From positions 70,559 to 134,558 of the forward strand of contig VWZS01009594.1 in NCBI GenBank assembly GCA_013397075.1: a DNA stretch of 64,000 nucleotides, given 5' to 3'. The notes under the pieces were generated by a model that ran no database searches, was not told where the DNA came from, and saw only the letters and a list, made by a program, of their open reading frames with translations. Both the position numbers and the translations under genes were made by a program. Shown piece by piece: positions 22,490 to 35,499 of the stretch. The DNA is from Rhabdornis inornatus (taxonomy: Eukaryota; Chordata; Aves; Passeriformes; Rhabdornithidae). Every line of letters starts with the position of its first letter. The first letter of the stretch is position 1.

Positions 22490-22745
22490 TCCCCACGGGA
22501 TCCCCCCATCCCCACCGGATCCCTCCCTCCCCACGGGATCCCTNNNNNNNNNNNNNNNNNGGGATCCCTCCATCCCCCTGGGATCCCTCCATCCCCACGG
22601 GATCCCTCCATCCCCCTGGGATCCCTCCATCCCCACGGGATCCCTCCATCCCCCTGGAATCCCTCCATCCCCACGGGACCCCTCCATCCCTTCGGGATCC
22701 CTCCATCCCTTCTATATCCCTCCATTCACACAAATCCCTCCATCC
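22490..22745. repeat. 20-bp minisatellite upstream of WNT9B, containing a gap
   Basis: Tandem units of about 20 bp, GGATCCCTCCATCCCCACGG with CCCCTGGG and CCTTCGGG variants. A 17-base run of N (22544-22560) interrupts it, so the true copy number is unknown. Confidence 0.92.
22544..22560. other. Assembly gap (17 N)
   Basis: Run of N inside the 20-bp minisatellite. Confidence 1.
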
Positions 22746-24378
22746 CTGCCGAGTGCCTCCTTCCCTGCGGGATCCCAAGGATTCCCTCGGGGCTCTGTGC
22801 CCCCAGAGCACAGCAGGACTCGCTGGGGCTCAGCACCAGGCTCCGGGATGCCCGGCAGTGCCCCATGGAACCATAGCTGTGGGTACAGCAGGGGATTATC
22901 CCGTTTCCAAGCCTCAGCACTGCCTTCGGGCAGTTGTAAGGGCAGGGAAGCATCAGGGAAGAGGTGAAGAGGCACCTGCTGTGCCCGGGCACCCAGCAGC
23001 CCCCAGCACATCCCTCCTTCTGCTCCAGTTCACTGCTCTGCTGTTCATGGATGTAGATCCCAACACGTCCCAGAGCATGGAGCAGCTCCCACAGACACAT
23101 GTAACCAAACATGCACTGCACAAGTGACATCTCCTGGAAATCTGGGGGGAAGGAGACCCTTTGGAGGTCTCCAGACAAACCTCCCATCCCAAGACAAAGC
23201 TGTCAAATCCAGACAAGGATGGCTGTGGCTTTGTCCAGCCAAGTCCTGCACACCCCCAAGGATGCCCATCCCTTCACCTCTCGGGGCACTCATCCTGCAG
23301 ATGCACAACCCTCCAGGGGAAGGGGGTTGAACACCCAGCCTGATCCTCCCAAGTGCAGTTACACAAACCTCCGCAGAGGAACTCGGAAGCGAATTTCCAG
23401 AACCCAAGAGTGGCCATTGGGATAAAGATGCAATGCCTACCTTCTGAAAACTCTCCCACAAAATGCCAGGACTGTGGAGCCACACGTGTGGAGGGTCTGG
23501 GCAGGCACACAAAACCACCCCCCCAGAAAATGGATGAGAAGGGCTCTGTGCTGGAGGTGCCCTGCTGCACATCCCACCCTCCTCCAGACCCCGGGTACCT
23601 GGGAGGTGCTTTGCAAAGAGCACAGAGCTGGGTGTGAGGCTGAGAAACCCAGCACTTCCTAGAGACAAAGAATCCCAGCAGGATCCTCAGGATGTGGAGG
23701 GTAAAGACCAGTTCTCTGCTACTGGGACCAGTGTTGTTCTCCAGTCTGCACCAGGGCTCGTTCTTTTTGTTTCTCTTCTGGCACCTCCCCAGGGCAGAGC
23801 ATCCCTCAGCCCTGTCCCTGCCTGGCTGGCAGAGATGAGCTGTCAGGGATTGGTGATTTTAGGAGAGGGATTGAGGTAAGCAGGGACATGAACAGTCAGC
23901 ATCTCACACCAGTCCTGCTGCAGTGGGGAGAGGAAGCCCTGCTCTCCTCCCATGTTCTGTCCTGAGCTGGGCTGTGCCCCCGGCCCTGGTGGCACAGGAG
24001 GTTGGGCAGGGCTGTGGTTTGGGAAGGGAAGCAGAGGAAGGCATGGTTGAGTGTCACAAAGCCTGTGGCTTCATGAAGGGTGTGAGATGGGAGTAGCAGA
24101 TACCATGAAAAATGGGGTGAAGAAGGGCAGTGCAAAGTTTCAGAGCTCCCCAACACCCAGGACCGCCCCAGGACCCTCCTCAGCTGCAGCCTCATCTCAA
24201 CCTTGTTGCCCAAATATTCAAGGAGCAGCAAAGTTCCATTTCCATGCCCCTCTGAAAAGTTCTTCTCCTCCCCTGCTCTTGGCAGGGTTCATCAGGTGAG
24301 ACACAGAGATTTGCTGATTTTGTCACCCCTGTTCAGGGATGTTTGCATAAGAAGCATTTTTGATGCTATTTTTCGAAG

Positions 24379-24512
24379 AATCACAGAATAGCTTTGGTTG
24401 GAAGGGACCTTACAGCCCACCTCACTCACCCCCTGACACGGCAGGGGCACCTTCCATTGTCCCAGGCTGCTCCAAGCCCTGTCCAACCTGGCCTTGGACA
24501 TTCCTGGGATGA
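24379..24512 (-). mobile_element. CR1 LINE 3' tail
   Basis: Antisense CR1: AATCACAGAATAGCTTTGGT, TTGGAAGGGACCTTACAGCC, 'GGCACCTTCCATTGTCCCAG', 'CTGCTCCAAGCCCTGTCCAA', 'CCTTGGACATTCCTGGGATG'. A clean, well-preserved copy. Confidence 0.9.
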
Positions 24513-27500
24513 AACATCCACATTTTCCAGTGAATTGTACAGGAATGACTGGGAGAGGGGATTATTTTTGATAACCCTCTCATTTTTTGACTCACTTCTT
24601 GCTACCACAACATTATGCAGAGGATACAAGCCTGGGCATCAAGGAATTCTGGACATCAGCATTTTCTGAGAGCACCTCAGGGAATTCATTTGTACATCTG
24701 TGAGTATTTTTCAGCCACAGTGCCAGGATGTCCCCAGGCAGATCCTGGGAGCAGCTCAGGGGGAGGGCAGCCCCCTGAGAGTGGAACCACGTGGAGAGCA
24801 CCATGGTCCCCAGTGTCACATCCAGGCCTTGATGTCTTTGGCAAGAAAGGTCACAGAGCAGCCTCTGCAGCTCTGCTCTCCAGATCTGTGTCCTCTGGTG
24901 CTCCACAGTCCCAATCCTTTGGGTCTGGAGCTGCCCAGGCCCCTTTTCTCAGACTCTGTGACACCCTTAAGGCCCTCCTGGATGCTCAGCACCTCAGTGT
25001 GCCAGGGACCTGCCTGGATGTGTTCACCCTGTCCTGCCTGGGGAAGGGAGCAGGGCAGAGCTCCCACAGCACCTCTGCCAGAGGGAATGGGAGGGATGGT
25101 GGCTCTGGGCAAAGCTGTGGCAGGTGAGGCACTTCCAGTACTTGTGGAAATCCTTGGAAGTCCAATACTGCTCTGCCCAACACACGTGGACAGATTCCCA
25201 GGAGAGCCATGAAGAAGAAAAGGAAGGAAAGAGTCCTGGACCCCACAGGACTGTGCAGCTCCACCCAGACCTGCTGAGGATGGGTGCAGGGCCAGGACCC
25301 AGGTGAGGAAGGGCTCACAGAGGACAATCCTGTGCTGATGTTTGAACCCTTCCATCCCAGGGCATTCCCAGCACAGAGCAGCTCTTGGAGGCTGCCAAGG
25401 GAAGCAGCTCAGCAGTGCTGGGGCAGAGGGCCCAGACACCTCTCTGGTATCTCCTGGGAAGTCTCTGATGTGAGCAAGGTGCCTTCAATACAGTTTGGAG
25501 GCCACATTTTCACACCTCTGGCAGTATCTGTCTATATTGGAAGAGTTAGGTTGGAAGGACACATATTCCCTTCTGACTGGGGTGAGGGAGGGAATTCCAA
25601 ACAGTGTGGAAGTGTCTGGGGGCAGATGGAGGAGCAGCCACAGTCCCTGGTGTCACAGCAGGGGCTGCCTGTGCCCATCACAGCCCATGTCTGCACTGAG
25701 CAGCTGCCCAGGCTGAGCTGCTGAGGCCATGGAGGGGGTCTGACCTGCCCTGCTTGGTCCTGGCTCCTTCTGCCAGCAAAGGAGAACCTGGGAGAGGTGC
25801 TGGGCTAAGGAAGGACAGCCCTGGCTGTGCCTTCTGCTCTCCACATGGCAGCACAGCTGGAGATGAGTGAGCAGGAGATGTCCAAGTGACAACACGTGGG
25901 ACAATGTGAGTGCTCTTCTTGTCCCCAGAGCTCTTTTCCTTCTTGGATTATTGGGCAGCTGCTGTAGCAGGGCCTGTCCCCAATTCCTGCCTGGCACGAG
26001 CTGTGACAGAGCACAGAATGGGAGGGGGATGTCCAAGCCAGGAGGGGGAGCACAATCCTGGAGCTGCTCTTGGGGAAAATCCAATGAACATCAGGAGTCT
26101 GACTGGCCAGGGAAGAGCTGGAGGATGAAGAGGAGTTGGTGTCTGAAGGAAAGATATCAGGAGAGACACCAGAGAGAGCTGGAAGAGGACAAGGTGCTGG
26201 AGCTGGCCATGAAGCAAGTCCAAGAGCAGGAATGTGGTGGCTCTGTGCTGCCTCAGGACTTGGTTCCAACAGCAGAAGGGGAAAGGCTTTGCCAGAGGCA
26301 GGGCTGAGCTCAGGTGAGTGGGGATGCTGGAGAATAAGGCTGTAATTCATCGGGGGAGAGGAAAATTGGTGAAAATAGGAAAGCAGCAAGAGAACCTGAG
26401 AACCTGAGGGGGTCCCCCTGAATGGGTGAGGCTGCTCTCACTGTTCCACTGTGAGTGCAAGTGCAAGGCCAGGGCTCAGCTCTTGCCATGGAGCTCCAAG
26501 CCAGTAAAACCTGTGAGAGCCTGGAGAAGGAACAGTTGTCTTCTGTCCTGGCAAGTTCCTGTATCCCAATTCCTGGGGTCATGCCCCAGGGTTTGTCATT
26601 GCAGATGCCTCTCCAGCTATTTGATTTCAGAGCTGATTTGATCTGTGCTGGTTTGACAGCAGGTTTAGGGGCATTTCCCAAGGCACAATGGCCAGGATTT
26701 TTCTAAAGCAGATCATTTCTGAGCCAGCTGCCTGTTGCTCTGTTCACTGTGCCATGGCCATCTGGGCAGGTACCTGTATCAGCAGTGATTTCACACCTAC
26801 GGGTTACACAGGAGTTTTATCCAGGGTGTTTCCAAGGACACTTTAATCCAATTTCAGTTGCCACCTGGCTTCATTTGATTCAGCACAAAGAGCCAAATAT
26901 TGTGAGATTTTTGGAGAAAAGGCATTTTGAGGGATTCATGCAAACCCAAAAAAGAATTCCCACTCAATGTTTCTTTTATGCTGTATTTGACTTCACAGGA
27001 ATTTCTGATACTCAGGTATTGATTAAATGTATTGGGCATAATACTCACATTTTCCCAGCCAGGGCTTTGCAAAACCCACCCCTCTCCTCATCTGAGTGTG
27101 AATTGATCCATGCAGCCCTGTCCTGCTCAGAGAGCCTGGCAGCAGGTCCCACACTCCAGAGAGGGTGTCCAGGACCCCATGGAATCAGGGTTTGTACAGC
27201 CCACCAAACAAAAGCCCCTTCCCTTCTCAGGAGAAGAAAGCTTTGGGATGGGCAGCAAAAGGGTCTCAAGCCCCTTGGTCAGGGACTGCCCAGGAGACCC
27301 AGAGAGGAGGAGGTGACAGGGAGGTGACACCAGCATCTAGCCCTCCCCTCTAACTCAGTTTCCTTTTGGCTTCTGTGGAGCAGAGTTGGAGGGTCCCATC
27401 CACAAGAACTAAGCAATATTTCACATTTCTGTCGTGCTTGTAGAAGTTTGTCCATCCCAAGGGACAGGTCATATCTTCTGCAGTAATTCATCATCTCCTT

Positions 27501-29811
27501 CCTACACTGCCAGCAGCACTGCCTGGGCTTCACAGGCACCACACACAACCTTCAGAGCAACAGAAACCAAAAATCAGGAACAAGGCCTGAGGGATTCCCT
27601 GATACCCCAACACCCTCAGAGCCTGGGGTGTCACATGGCATTGCCTGTCCCCAAGACTTCTCCTGAGCTCAGTCCCTCTCCCAGCAGTGTGAGACACACC
27701 TGGGCTGCCCCAGGCTGGGACTCCAGGCCATGGGCTGCCCTGAGTGTGCCCAGGCTGGGAGAGATCCGTCCCATGGCTGCCAGGAATTACCACCAGCCCA
27801 AGGAAGAATTGCATTCATCCTTTTGAGAGACCCCAGCCCCTCTTCAGCCATCCCATCACTCAGGACCTTTGGTTCCCTTCACTACAGCTCCCAGCACCTG
27901 CCCTGCTTCTCCTGGGTCTTCATTGGCAATGAGGAGAACACAGTGGCAGAAATTCTCTCTGGTTTTGTCCCCTGATGTCCTGTTCTCTTTGATGACCACC
28001 CAGGAGGTTTGAGATGATGTTTATAGAAGGCTGTGCTTACCTAAGCATTTGTTGTATATTGGAAGTCATTGTCCATAAGGAGATGATGAATTAGCTCAGA
28101 AATCAACGTTCCCATCCCAGAGATGACACAGATCCCTCCTCCCCTGCCCCACTGTGCTGCACTGTCCTGTGACAGTGGTGCTGAGGAGGGAATAAACCCT
28201 CAGCTCATTGCAGGGAATGTTCTGGAGCACTGCTGCCTCTCCCCCCAAGCCCTGCTCTGCAGCTTCACCAGCCCTCAGTGACCCCATCCCTGCATGGTTT
28301 GGGATTTTCCTCAGCTCATCCCAGGGGGAATGGCAAGGAGCAGCAGCTGTTGCCTATGAGCAGCCTGGTTTCATGGTGCTTTCATGGCACAGGTGCCTCT
28401 CCCAGCTCCCACCTCAGCCATGGAGCAGGGAAAGGTGTGGGGACCCACAGGATCAGAGATCTGGAGAAGGAGCTGCAGGGTTGGGGTCCCTCAGTTTGGA
28501 TGAGAGACAACGGGTGCAGGAACAGCAGAGCTTGTCCAGACCTCTCTGATAAAGAGTGGGCAGGAACTTACAATTATTGTGACAGCAAATTGAGCCATTA
28601 AATGGCATTTTAAATAACCCCCCCCACTGGATGCTGTCCCTCACATAGCCAGGACATTGTCACCAGGAGCTCTGGGACTGCAGGTGCCACCAAGGCACAG
28701 AAACCAAATGTTCACATGCAGTTAAAGGAGAAACCATGGAGATTTATGGAAGGAAAAACCCCCACTCTTACTAAAGCCATCAACACTACCTTGGGCTGGG
28801 GAAGTCCCTTAGCTGCAAATTCTTGCTGTCTGGGAAATTTTTCAGGAGAAGTCTCGTTATGTGCACATTCTGTTCCTGTGATTTTCCTGAGGAATCTGCT
28901 TTTGCACAGTGTTGCTGCTGGGCAGGAGCCAAATTTCAAAATCTAAACAGAAAATTGGGGAAATTGTGAAACAGATCAAAAGAAAAATCAAATTACAAAG
29001 GTGGCGAAAATGAAAGCAGGGGACATGTCATGGATCAGAAACACGCAGCCCTCGGGAAGATGAAAGGCAGAAGGGAACATGATGAGATTCCTCGGGAAAA
29101 GCCCTGACAGCATCCAAGTACCTGGTGGGGATTTCCTGGTGCAGCTTTGTCTGGAGATCCAGCAGGTCAGGGCTGGAGCCACAGACCCCAGTGGGGCTGG
29201 GAAATGCCCCAGGTTCCTGTTTGTGCCATGAGGAGCAGCTCAGCCAGGGCAGGGGACACTGAGGAGTCCCAGGGCTCTCAGGTGAGATGGGCAGAGATGG
29301 AAGGAGAAGCATCAGGAGTGTGCAGAGGAGCTGAAGTCCAGACTCAGAGTGTGTTCTCCAGGGTCTGCCTCTGCCCAGACAGGGCTGTGAGGGGAGCCAT
29401 GAACTGTGAACATCCCCACCTGCACACACCACACGGGGGGGTTCCAACCTAAACCTGACAGAAACTGAAATCCTGGGTTTCCAGCTTGCTCTGGCAGGGA
29501 AAGGCCCCTGCCTGTGCAGCAAGGCAGGATGGAGGGATCAGATGTTCCTCGGGATATTTTGAAGTGAGCCATGGTGGTGCCACCTGCCCTAAAAAGGACA
29601 ATGTCCTGTGTTGGGCCAGCCAGGAAGGGAGGTTGGTGATGCTGCAGCCTGACAGGGAGGCAGGAACAGGTCCCTGCCCAGAGCATGGGTTTGGAACTTG
29701 ATCATCTCCCTTTCAACCCAAACTGTTCTCTGATCCTGTGATGAAAATCCAAAATGAGGAGGAAGCAGAGCTGCATCTCTCATCAGGGCCTGCTGTGATC
29801 AGACAAGGGGT

Positions 29812-30060
29812 GATGGGCTTAAACTACAAGAGAGTTCATTCAGACTAGATAAAAAGAGAAAAATAAGGGTGGGGAGGCCCTGGCACAGGTTACCCAGAGC
29901 AGCTGTGGCTGCCCCATCCCGGGAAGTGTCCAAGGCCAGGTCAGACAAAGGTTGGAGCAGCATGGTTTTGTTGAAGATTACCTTACCCATTGCAGGAGGT
30001 TGAAAATAGATGATCTTTAAAGGTTCCTGCCTACTCAAACCACACTGTGATTGCTCAGAC
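29812..30060 (+). mobile_element. CR1 LINE 3' end
   Basis: Sense CR1 with 'GGGTGGGGAGGCCCTGGCAC', 'AGCAGCTGTGGCTGCCCCAT', 'AGTGTCCAAGGCCAGGTCAG' and, after a diverged stretch, 'TAGATGATCTTTAAAGGTTC'. Confidence 0.8.
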
Positions 30061-31419
30061 AGGATTGAGGAGCAGGGCCAGGATAGTCCTTGCACCCTGG
30101 AGAAAACAGAACAGAGAGGAGCTCCTCCATCCTGGTCAGTCCTGCTGAGGTCCTAGGAAGAGGCCAACAGCTCAGAGAGGCCTCCATGGAGGTGTCCTGG
30201 CTGGATGCAGAATGAGTGTTGATCCCAATTACTGTTCAATCAGTCCATGGGGAGCTGGAAGGGAATCAATGACAAACTGAGCCAGCCTGAGAGCTCAGTG
30301 CTGCCTAAAGAGGAATCACTCTCCTCCTCCTTTCTTCATCCCCTCTGCTCCCAGCTGCAGTCCTGAGCACTGTTTGACACCACAATCTGCGTAATTCTGC
30401 ATAATCCATGATCAGAACCAGTCCAGGAGAGCTCTGTGGGTCCCCAGCTGGCTCCAAGGGGATGTTGGGCGGATGCCCAGCCTTTGGCAGAGGGGCAGGG
30501 AGATGTGGGGAGCAGCTCCCTGCTCCTGTCAGTGCAGGGCTGGGAGCTGAGCTCCACCACCCAGGAGCTTCCCCTGGGCACATCCTGGCTCACACCTGTC
30601 CTGGTGACCAAGCCCTGAGCCAGGGCAGGGACTGGGCAGGAGAACCCCTCAGCCTGAGCCCTGCACTGCCAGCCAGGCCCTCAGCTGAGCTGGCCTGAGC
30701 TGAGCTCACCCAAAGTGTCTCCAGTTCAACCCCAGGGTCTCCAGATGGGTCCTTTCCCCACTGAACCCAGCTCCAGGCGCTGCCCTGGGACGAGCTGATG
30801 GCTCTGCAGGGAGGAACAAATTGTAATTTCCAACACACATCTCATCAACCAGGTGCATTCTGGTAGATGAGTCAGGCTCAGCAGAACAAAATCCAGGGAG
30901 TGCAGCCAAGTAGGGCCTGTCCTGCCCCTTACCCATCCTCAACCAGTGGGACCACATTCCAAGAGTGGGACCAAGTCCTGGATCATTTCTGAACCCATGT
31001 CACTTAACAAATGCTTTTGGGAGCCGTGTTTTGAATCCTCTGGGTTTGCTGTCCACCACAGTTTCCTGGCCACAGTATGTGGGCCAGTGGCTACGTGCTC
31101 TGAGCTTCCTTTTCAGTGAGCTGCACCCTCCAGACATCTGTGGAACGGCCACAGAGGGGACAAACAGGAGCACAGGAGCAGGGAAGTGATTAAGAGGAAA
31201 CAAAGTGGATGTGGATGCCAGACTAGAGGGTTCTGAGAGCAGGAATGAACTACAAACAGCCTCAAATCGATCATCTGCTATTGCTTCAGCAAATAAATGG
31301 AAGCGGGGTAGAGCCTGGGAGACTCAGAGGCAAAGCACGGTGCTGGGAGGAATAGAAAAGAACAGAACAGGAATAAATTGGGGCTGAGAGGGAAGACAGG
31401 GGGTGCTGGTGTAAGGCAC

Positions 31420-31700
31420 ACCCAGTAAAGAAGAGGTTAAGGGCTGAAGAAATTCATATTTAAGCTACAGATTAGTAAGAAACCGAGAGGAAAAAATATT
31501 ATAAACCCTTCCACACGAATTTGGCAAAGTGGGGATTTTCTGTCTGAGGATTTTCTTTCCTTCCTTCTACAAACAGAAAAACATCACGGCCTGAATTTGA
31601 CTCTCTGACTGTCCGAGGGGGAAATCTCCAATCATCCAATTTAAAGTCTAAATTTGCAGCTGAAACGCGTTAAATTGGAGTGAATTAACACAAACGGGAG
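31420..31700. other. Repeat-poor AT-rich island (possible regulatory element)
   Basis: Unique sequence with scattered CpG and homopolymer-free AT-rich blocks (TTCATATTTAAGC, GCGTTAAATTGGAG, GTGAATTAACAC), immediately before a minisatellite. No repeat or coding signature recognised. Function is a guess. Confidence 0.25.
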
Positions 31701-31785
31701 TCCTGCTGTGATTCTGGGTAAAGCCGAGCTTTACTGATCTGGGCTGCTCCACTCCCATCCCCGGCTCCGCTGGCGCTGCGCTGCC

Positions 31786-32100
31786 AGCAGATGGTACTGT
31801 GCCCTAGGAGATGATACTGTGCCCTAGGAGATGGTTCTGTGCCCCAGGAGATGATGGTTCTGTGCCCCAGGAGATGGTTCTGCGCCCCAGGAGATGGTTC
31901 TGTGCCCCAGGAGATGATGGTTCTGTGCCCTAGGAGATGGTTCTGTGCCCTAGGAGATGGTTCTGTGCCCCAGGAGATGGTTCTGTGCCCTAGGAGATGG
32001 TGGCACTGTGCCCCAGCAGATGATGGTTCTGTGCCCCAGCAGATGATGGTTCTGTGCCCCAGCACATGGCACTGTGCCCCAGCACATGGTACTGTGTCCT
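31786..32100. repeat. 20-bp minisatellite
   Basis: About 15 units based on GGAGATGGTTCTGTGCCCCA, with 3-bp GAT insertions, CTA/CCC variants and a CAGCA/CAGCACATGG sub-family at the right end. It keeps a long minus-strand frame open. Confidence 0.95.
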
Positions 32101-32553
32101 CAAGCATTGCTGGCTCCTCCACAAATCCTTCCAAACGCTGGGAAAAGTGTTTGCTGCTCTTCCCGGCCCTCCCGACCGACCCCACCGCCCTTTTCTGCCC
32201 GAGGTGGGGGGGGCTGCTCTCGGGGACCCCCTCACTCCGCAGAGCTCTGAGCTCACACCTGACAGGTGACTCGGATTCTGCTTCCCCATCACCCGGAGCA
32301 CTCCCATCCCTCGGAGCTGGGGGAAGTGGGGTGCACTGGGCTTGTGCTTCACGAGTGGTTCTTCCAGGCTGATTGTCCTCCTGCACCCTCCGAGCTGGGA
32401 CACCCCAGTGATGGGCACTGCCAGGAGCCCACGCTTTGGGGAAGGTGATTTTGGGGACAGAACCTGTGCTGTGCTTTGCTGGACAGCCCAGGCTTGTCTG
32501 TGGTGGGGCCAGGGGAGAATCAGTGACCCAGGGCTTGAACCCACACCACAAAT

Positions 32554-32689
32554 GGGCACAGAGCAGCTGTGGCTGCCCCTGCATCCCTGTCAGTATCCCA
32601 GCCCACCTGGGATAACGGGAGGTGTCCCTGCCCACGGCACGGGAGGGTCTGTAGGGTCCCTTCCCACCCAAACTCCTGTGACTGTGATG
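32554..32689 (+). mobile_element. CR1 LINE 3' tail
   Basis: Sense CR1: 'CAGAGCAGCTGTGGCTGCCC', 'GGAGGTGTCCCTGCCCACGG', 'TAGGGTCCCTTCCCACCCAA', then CTGTGACTGTGATG. Confidence 0.8.
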
Positions 32690-33237
32690 TCGGGGCAGCT
32701 GTCACAGCCCACTGGGTGGCACTTGTGTCACGCTGTCCTGGGAAGGCCCCTGCAGTCAGGCTTGGTCCCCAGGACAGGGAGCTCAGGTGGGAGCTCTGCA
32801 GCTCAGCAGGAGGGGCTGCACCACCCTCACTGCACTTTAGGACAGTATTCCCATCAAATGAAGATGGTCTTGGAGAAACTCAAGGGATTGAGGTCAGCCA
32901 CTGGCTGTAAAAGTGTGAGCAGGACACAAGATGCTGCCTGTGCCATTTCTGAATCCCGAACTCACTCTCATGATCATAGAGACAGGGATCCTGCTCCAAC
33001 ACACAAACTGTCCCTCCTAAGACATTTCCCATCAAAAATGTGATAATAAAACAAATGGAGCAGTAGATAAAGGTGGTACTGAGGTAAATAGAGAATTACC
33101 CCAATAAAAGTTATTTTTCACCTCTTAGCCCCACAAACAGGACACCAGGGCAGCTGAAGGGGTAACCCCAGGGGGGAACGTGTGGCTGTGATGGCATGGA
33201 CAGAAAAATGTAAACCAGAGCAGTGACCAAGGAGAGC

Positions 33238-33327
33238 CTGAGGAGCCCCGACCTGAGGAACCCTCACCTGAGGAGCCCTCACCTGAGGAACCCCCACCTG
33301 AGGAACTCCCACCTGAGGAACTCCCAC
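33238..33327. repeat. 15-bp minisatellite, six units
   Basis: CCTGAGGAGCCCTCA repeated six times with GAG/GAA and CCC/CTC variants. The unit is a multiple of three, so it gives spurious repetitive peptides. Confidence 0.95.
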
Positions 33328-34218
33328 AACTCTCTCTGCTTTGGGAGCACTGTGGGATGGGCACAGAGAGAACCACACTGGTGGGTGATGCTCCAGTTGG
33401 CTTTTCTGCCTTGTTATGGAACAGAAGTGGATTTACAGGGATCAAAAGTGAAGCTCTGGTATCTTTTTAGCTCCATGAAGTTCCAGCTTCCCCTGCAATA
33501 AGTCCTCCAAGGCTGACACTTGTCAAGCTCCATGACGGGAAGGATGATGCTCAGACGCTCTGAAGGGTGCAAGTTCCTTTTATTTTTGTCTGAAGATAGC
33601 AGGCAAAGCCCTGCAGAAGTGCCAAGCACAGAGCCTGGAAATGATCCAGGCAAAGCAGGACCATGGCAGGAGCTGGGGAATAAGGGGCAGTTTGGGTGGG
33701 AGGAGGGTGGGATGCAGGGCTGTGTGTCCAGGGAGCACAGTGGGAAAACAGGAGATACACAGAAACAGAAACACAGAAACACAGAAATCTGTCAAAGGCA
33801 GCAAACACCTGGCTGCAAACATTTGTCCAAGTGAGTGTCAATTGATGTAGCTGCTCTTCATTTAAAGATATTAACCTGCCTTCATTGAAGGTCAGTTCTT
33901 CCTGAGCAGAGAGCTTCTCCTCTGGGAGCTGATGGGCATCATTCAGCTCCTGCTGAGCTGGCAGGGTCTGTGTCTGAGCTCCTGCTGGGATCCCACCCCC
34001 AGCACAGCTTTCAGAGGGTGAATTCTGCTTCCCCATGCACAGTGTGTCACTGCCTTACCTGCTGCACAGAGCCTGGGAAGAGGAGGGAGCAGGACCCTGG
34101 CTTTGAATCCTCACTGGGAGCACCTGTGAAGGTGCTCTGGACTGTTTCAGTGTTTTGTGTTATTATCACACACAAAAACTGGATTAAATCAATATTTGTA
34201 AAGCCATACAGCATCTTC

Positions 34219-34385
34219 TCATAGAAGTGCTGGTGGGAAGGAGCCTTTGGAGGTCTTTAATCCAAGACTAATGCTGGAAGGTTCCCATGGTTTTGTCTGC
34301 CCCAGTCTCCAGAACCTCCTGGGATGGAGATCCCACAGACTCTCTGGGCAATAAGATCCCTTCAAACACAGTTCTGGGTTTAAAA
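34219..34385 (-). mobile_element. Diverged CR1 LINE tail
   Basis: Antisense CR1-like order: TCATAGAAGTGCTGGTGGGA, AGGAGCCTTTGGAGGTCTTT, then a diverged body. Less certain than the other copies. Confidence 0.5.
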
Positions 34386-34864
34386 AGAAAATCAGGAAGC
34401 TGATGGCAACAAGCTGAGATCTGCACAATCATCCCTACATTGGCACTTGGACCCTCCAGCCCCACTCAGTGCCTGGCTCTGCTCTCAGCAGCTGCAGGGA
34501 GAGAGCCAGAGCAGGGCCTGGCCTGGCCTCTGTCCCTCTGCCACATGCAGGTCACAGCATCCAACACCTCAGCTCAGCACCAGGGAGGGAAAGGGGCTCA
34601 GGAGCAAAGCCCTGAGGAGGGGGAGCAGGTCCCAGCCTCGGTCACCCCCCATGTCCCAGCTGTGCTCTCACAGCTCACTGCAACCCCCCCAGCACCAAAG
34701 CTCCAGGAACACCTGAATGCCCCCAAGGATCCATGGAAAAGCAGAATTGCTGACCCAGCTGAGCCCAGCTGGCCAGGGCTGGGGCAGGCTGTGCTGTGCA
34801 GGGCTCCCAGTGCTGTCCTACCCTGCAGCACAATCCTTGTCCTTGCTGGCACCTTGTCCTGCCC

Positions 34865-34985
34865 TCTGCCTAGTTGTCCCTGTGCCTGTTTGTCCCTGTG
34901 CCTGTTTGTTCCTCTGCCTGTTTGTCCCTGTGCCTGTTTGTCCCTCTGCCTGGTTGTCCCTCTGCCTGGTTGTCCCTGTGCCCTT
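34865..34985. repeat. 16-bp minisatellite, about seven units
   Basis: TTGTCCCTGTGCCTGT repeated with CTC/GTG and TTG/GTT variants. Confidence 0.95.
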
Positions 34986-35499
34986 TGTGACACCCACCTG
35001 AGCAGGACTCTGTGCAGCCCATCCCCTGTGGGCTGGCAGTGCAAGCAAAGCTCAGCCCTAACCCCAAGGTGAGACCCAAGAGCACAACCTGAGCTCTACA
35101 ACACAACTTTGGGGCTCAAGTTATGCAACTGGCACTGGAGAAATCGGGGGAGGCAGCACAGAGCTGGATTTATCCCTTTCACTCCAGTTCCTGGCACTTG
35201 GTCAGCTGGATCCCTCTGGAAAACCCAAGAACTGTGACAAGCTGTGACAGGAAAACTCTGTCCAGCTTCCCTGGAAGAGGCCTTTGGTCTCCCTCCTGGT
35301 GGAGGCTGTTTGGGAGCTGGGGCTGGGGTGAGGACACACAGAGTGAGCTGTTTGTCAGCTCTGAGCACAGAACCTTCCCCAAATGCAGAGGAAGCAGGGG
35401 AGGAGGGCTGTGCTCTGTGCTGGGGGATAATGGGCTGGAAGAGGCAGTGATCTGCCCTGTGGGGACGGGTCCCCAGGGCAAAGGATGCACAACATGTCC

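Larger units (their letters stand above)
21640..22500. promoter_or_regulatory. CpG-rich island over WNT9B exon 1
   Basis: Dense CG dinucleotides span the start of WNT9B intron 1, exon 1 and the promoter, in sharp contrast to the CpG-poor introns on both sides. It includes a 21-bp tandem repeat (about 21969-22113) and a CCCGT repeat, so part of the CpG density comes from repeats. This is the only strong CpG cluster on the WNT9B side of the window. Confidence 0.7.

Noticed and set aside
22047..22811. Minus-strand frames of 206-254 codons upstream of WNT9B
   Set aside because: They translate a minisatellite with an assembly gap; only the short stretch 22220-22296, in the frame of WNT9B exon 1, is real.
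31685..32671. 328-codon minus-strand frame
   Set aside because: Built from a CR1 tail plus a 20-bp minisatellite; low-complexity product with no family resemblance.
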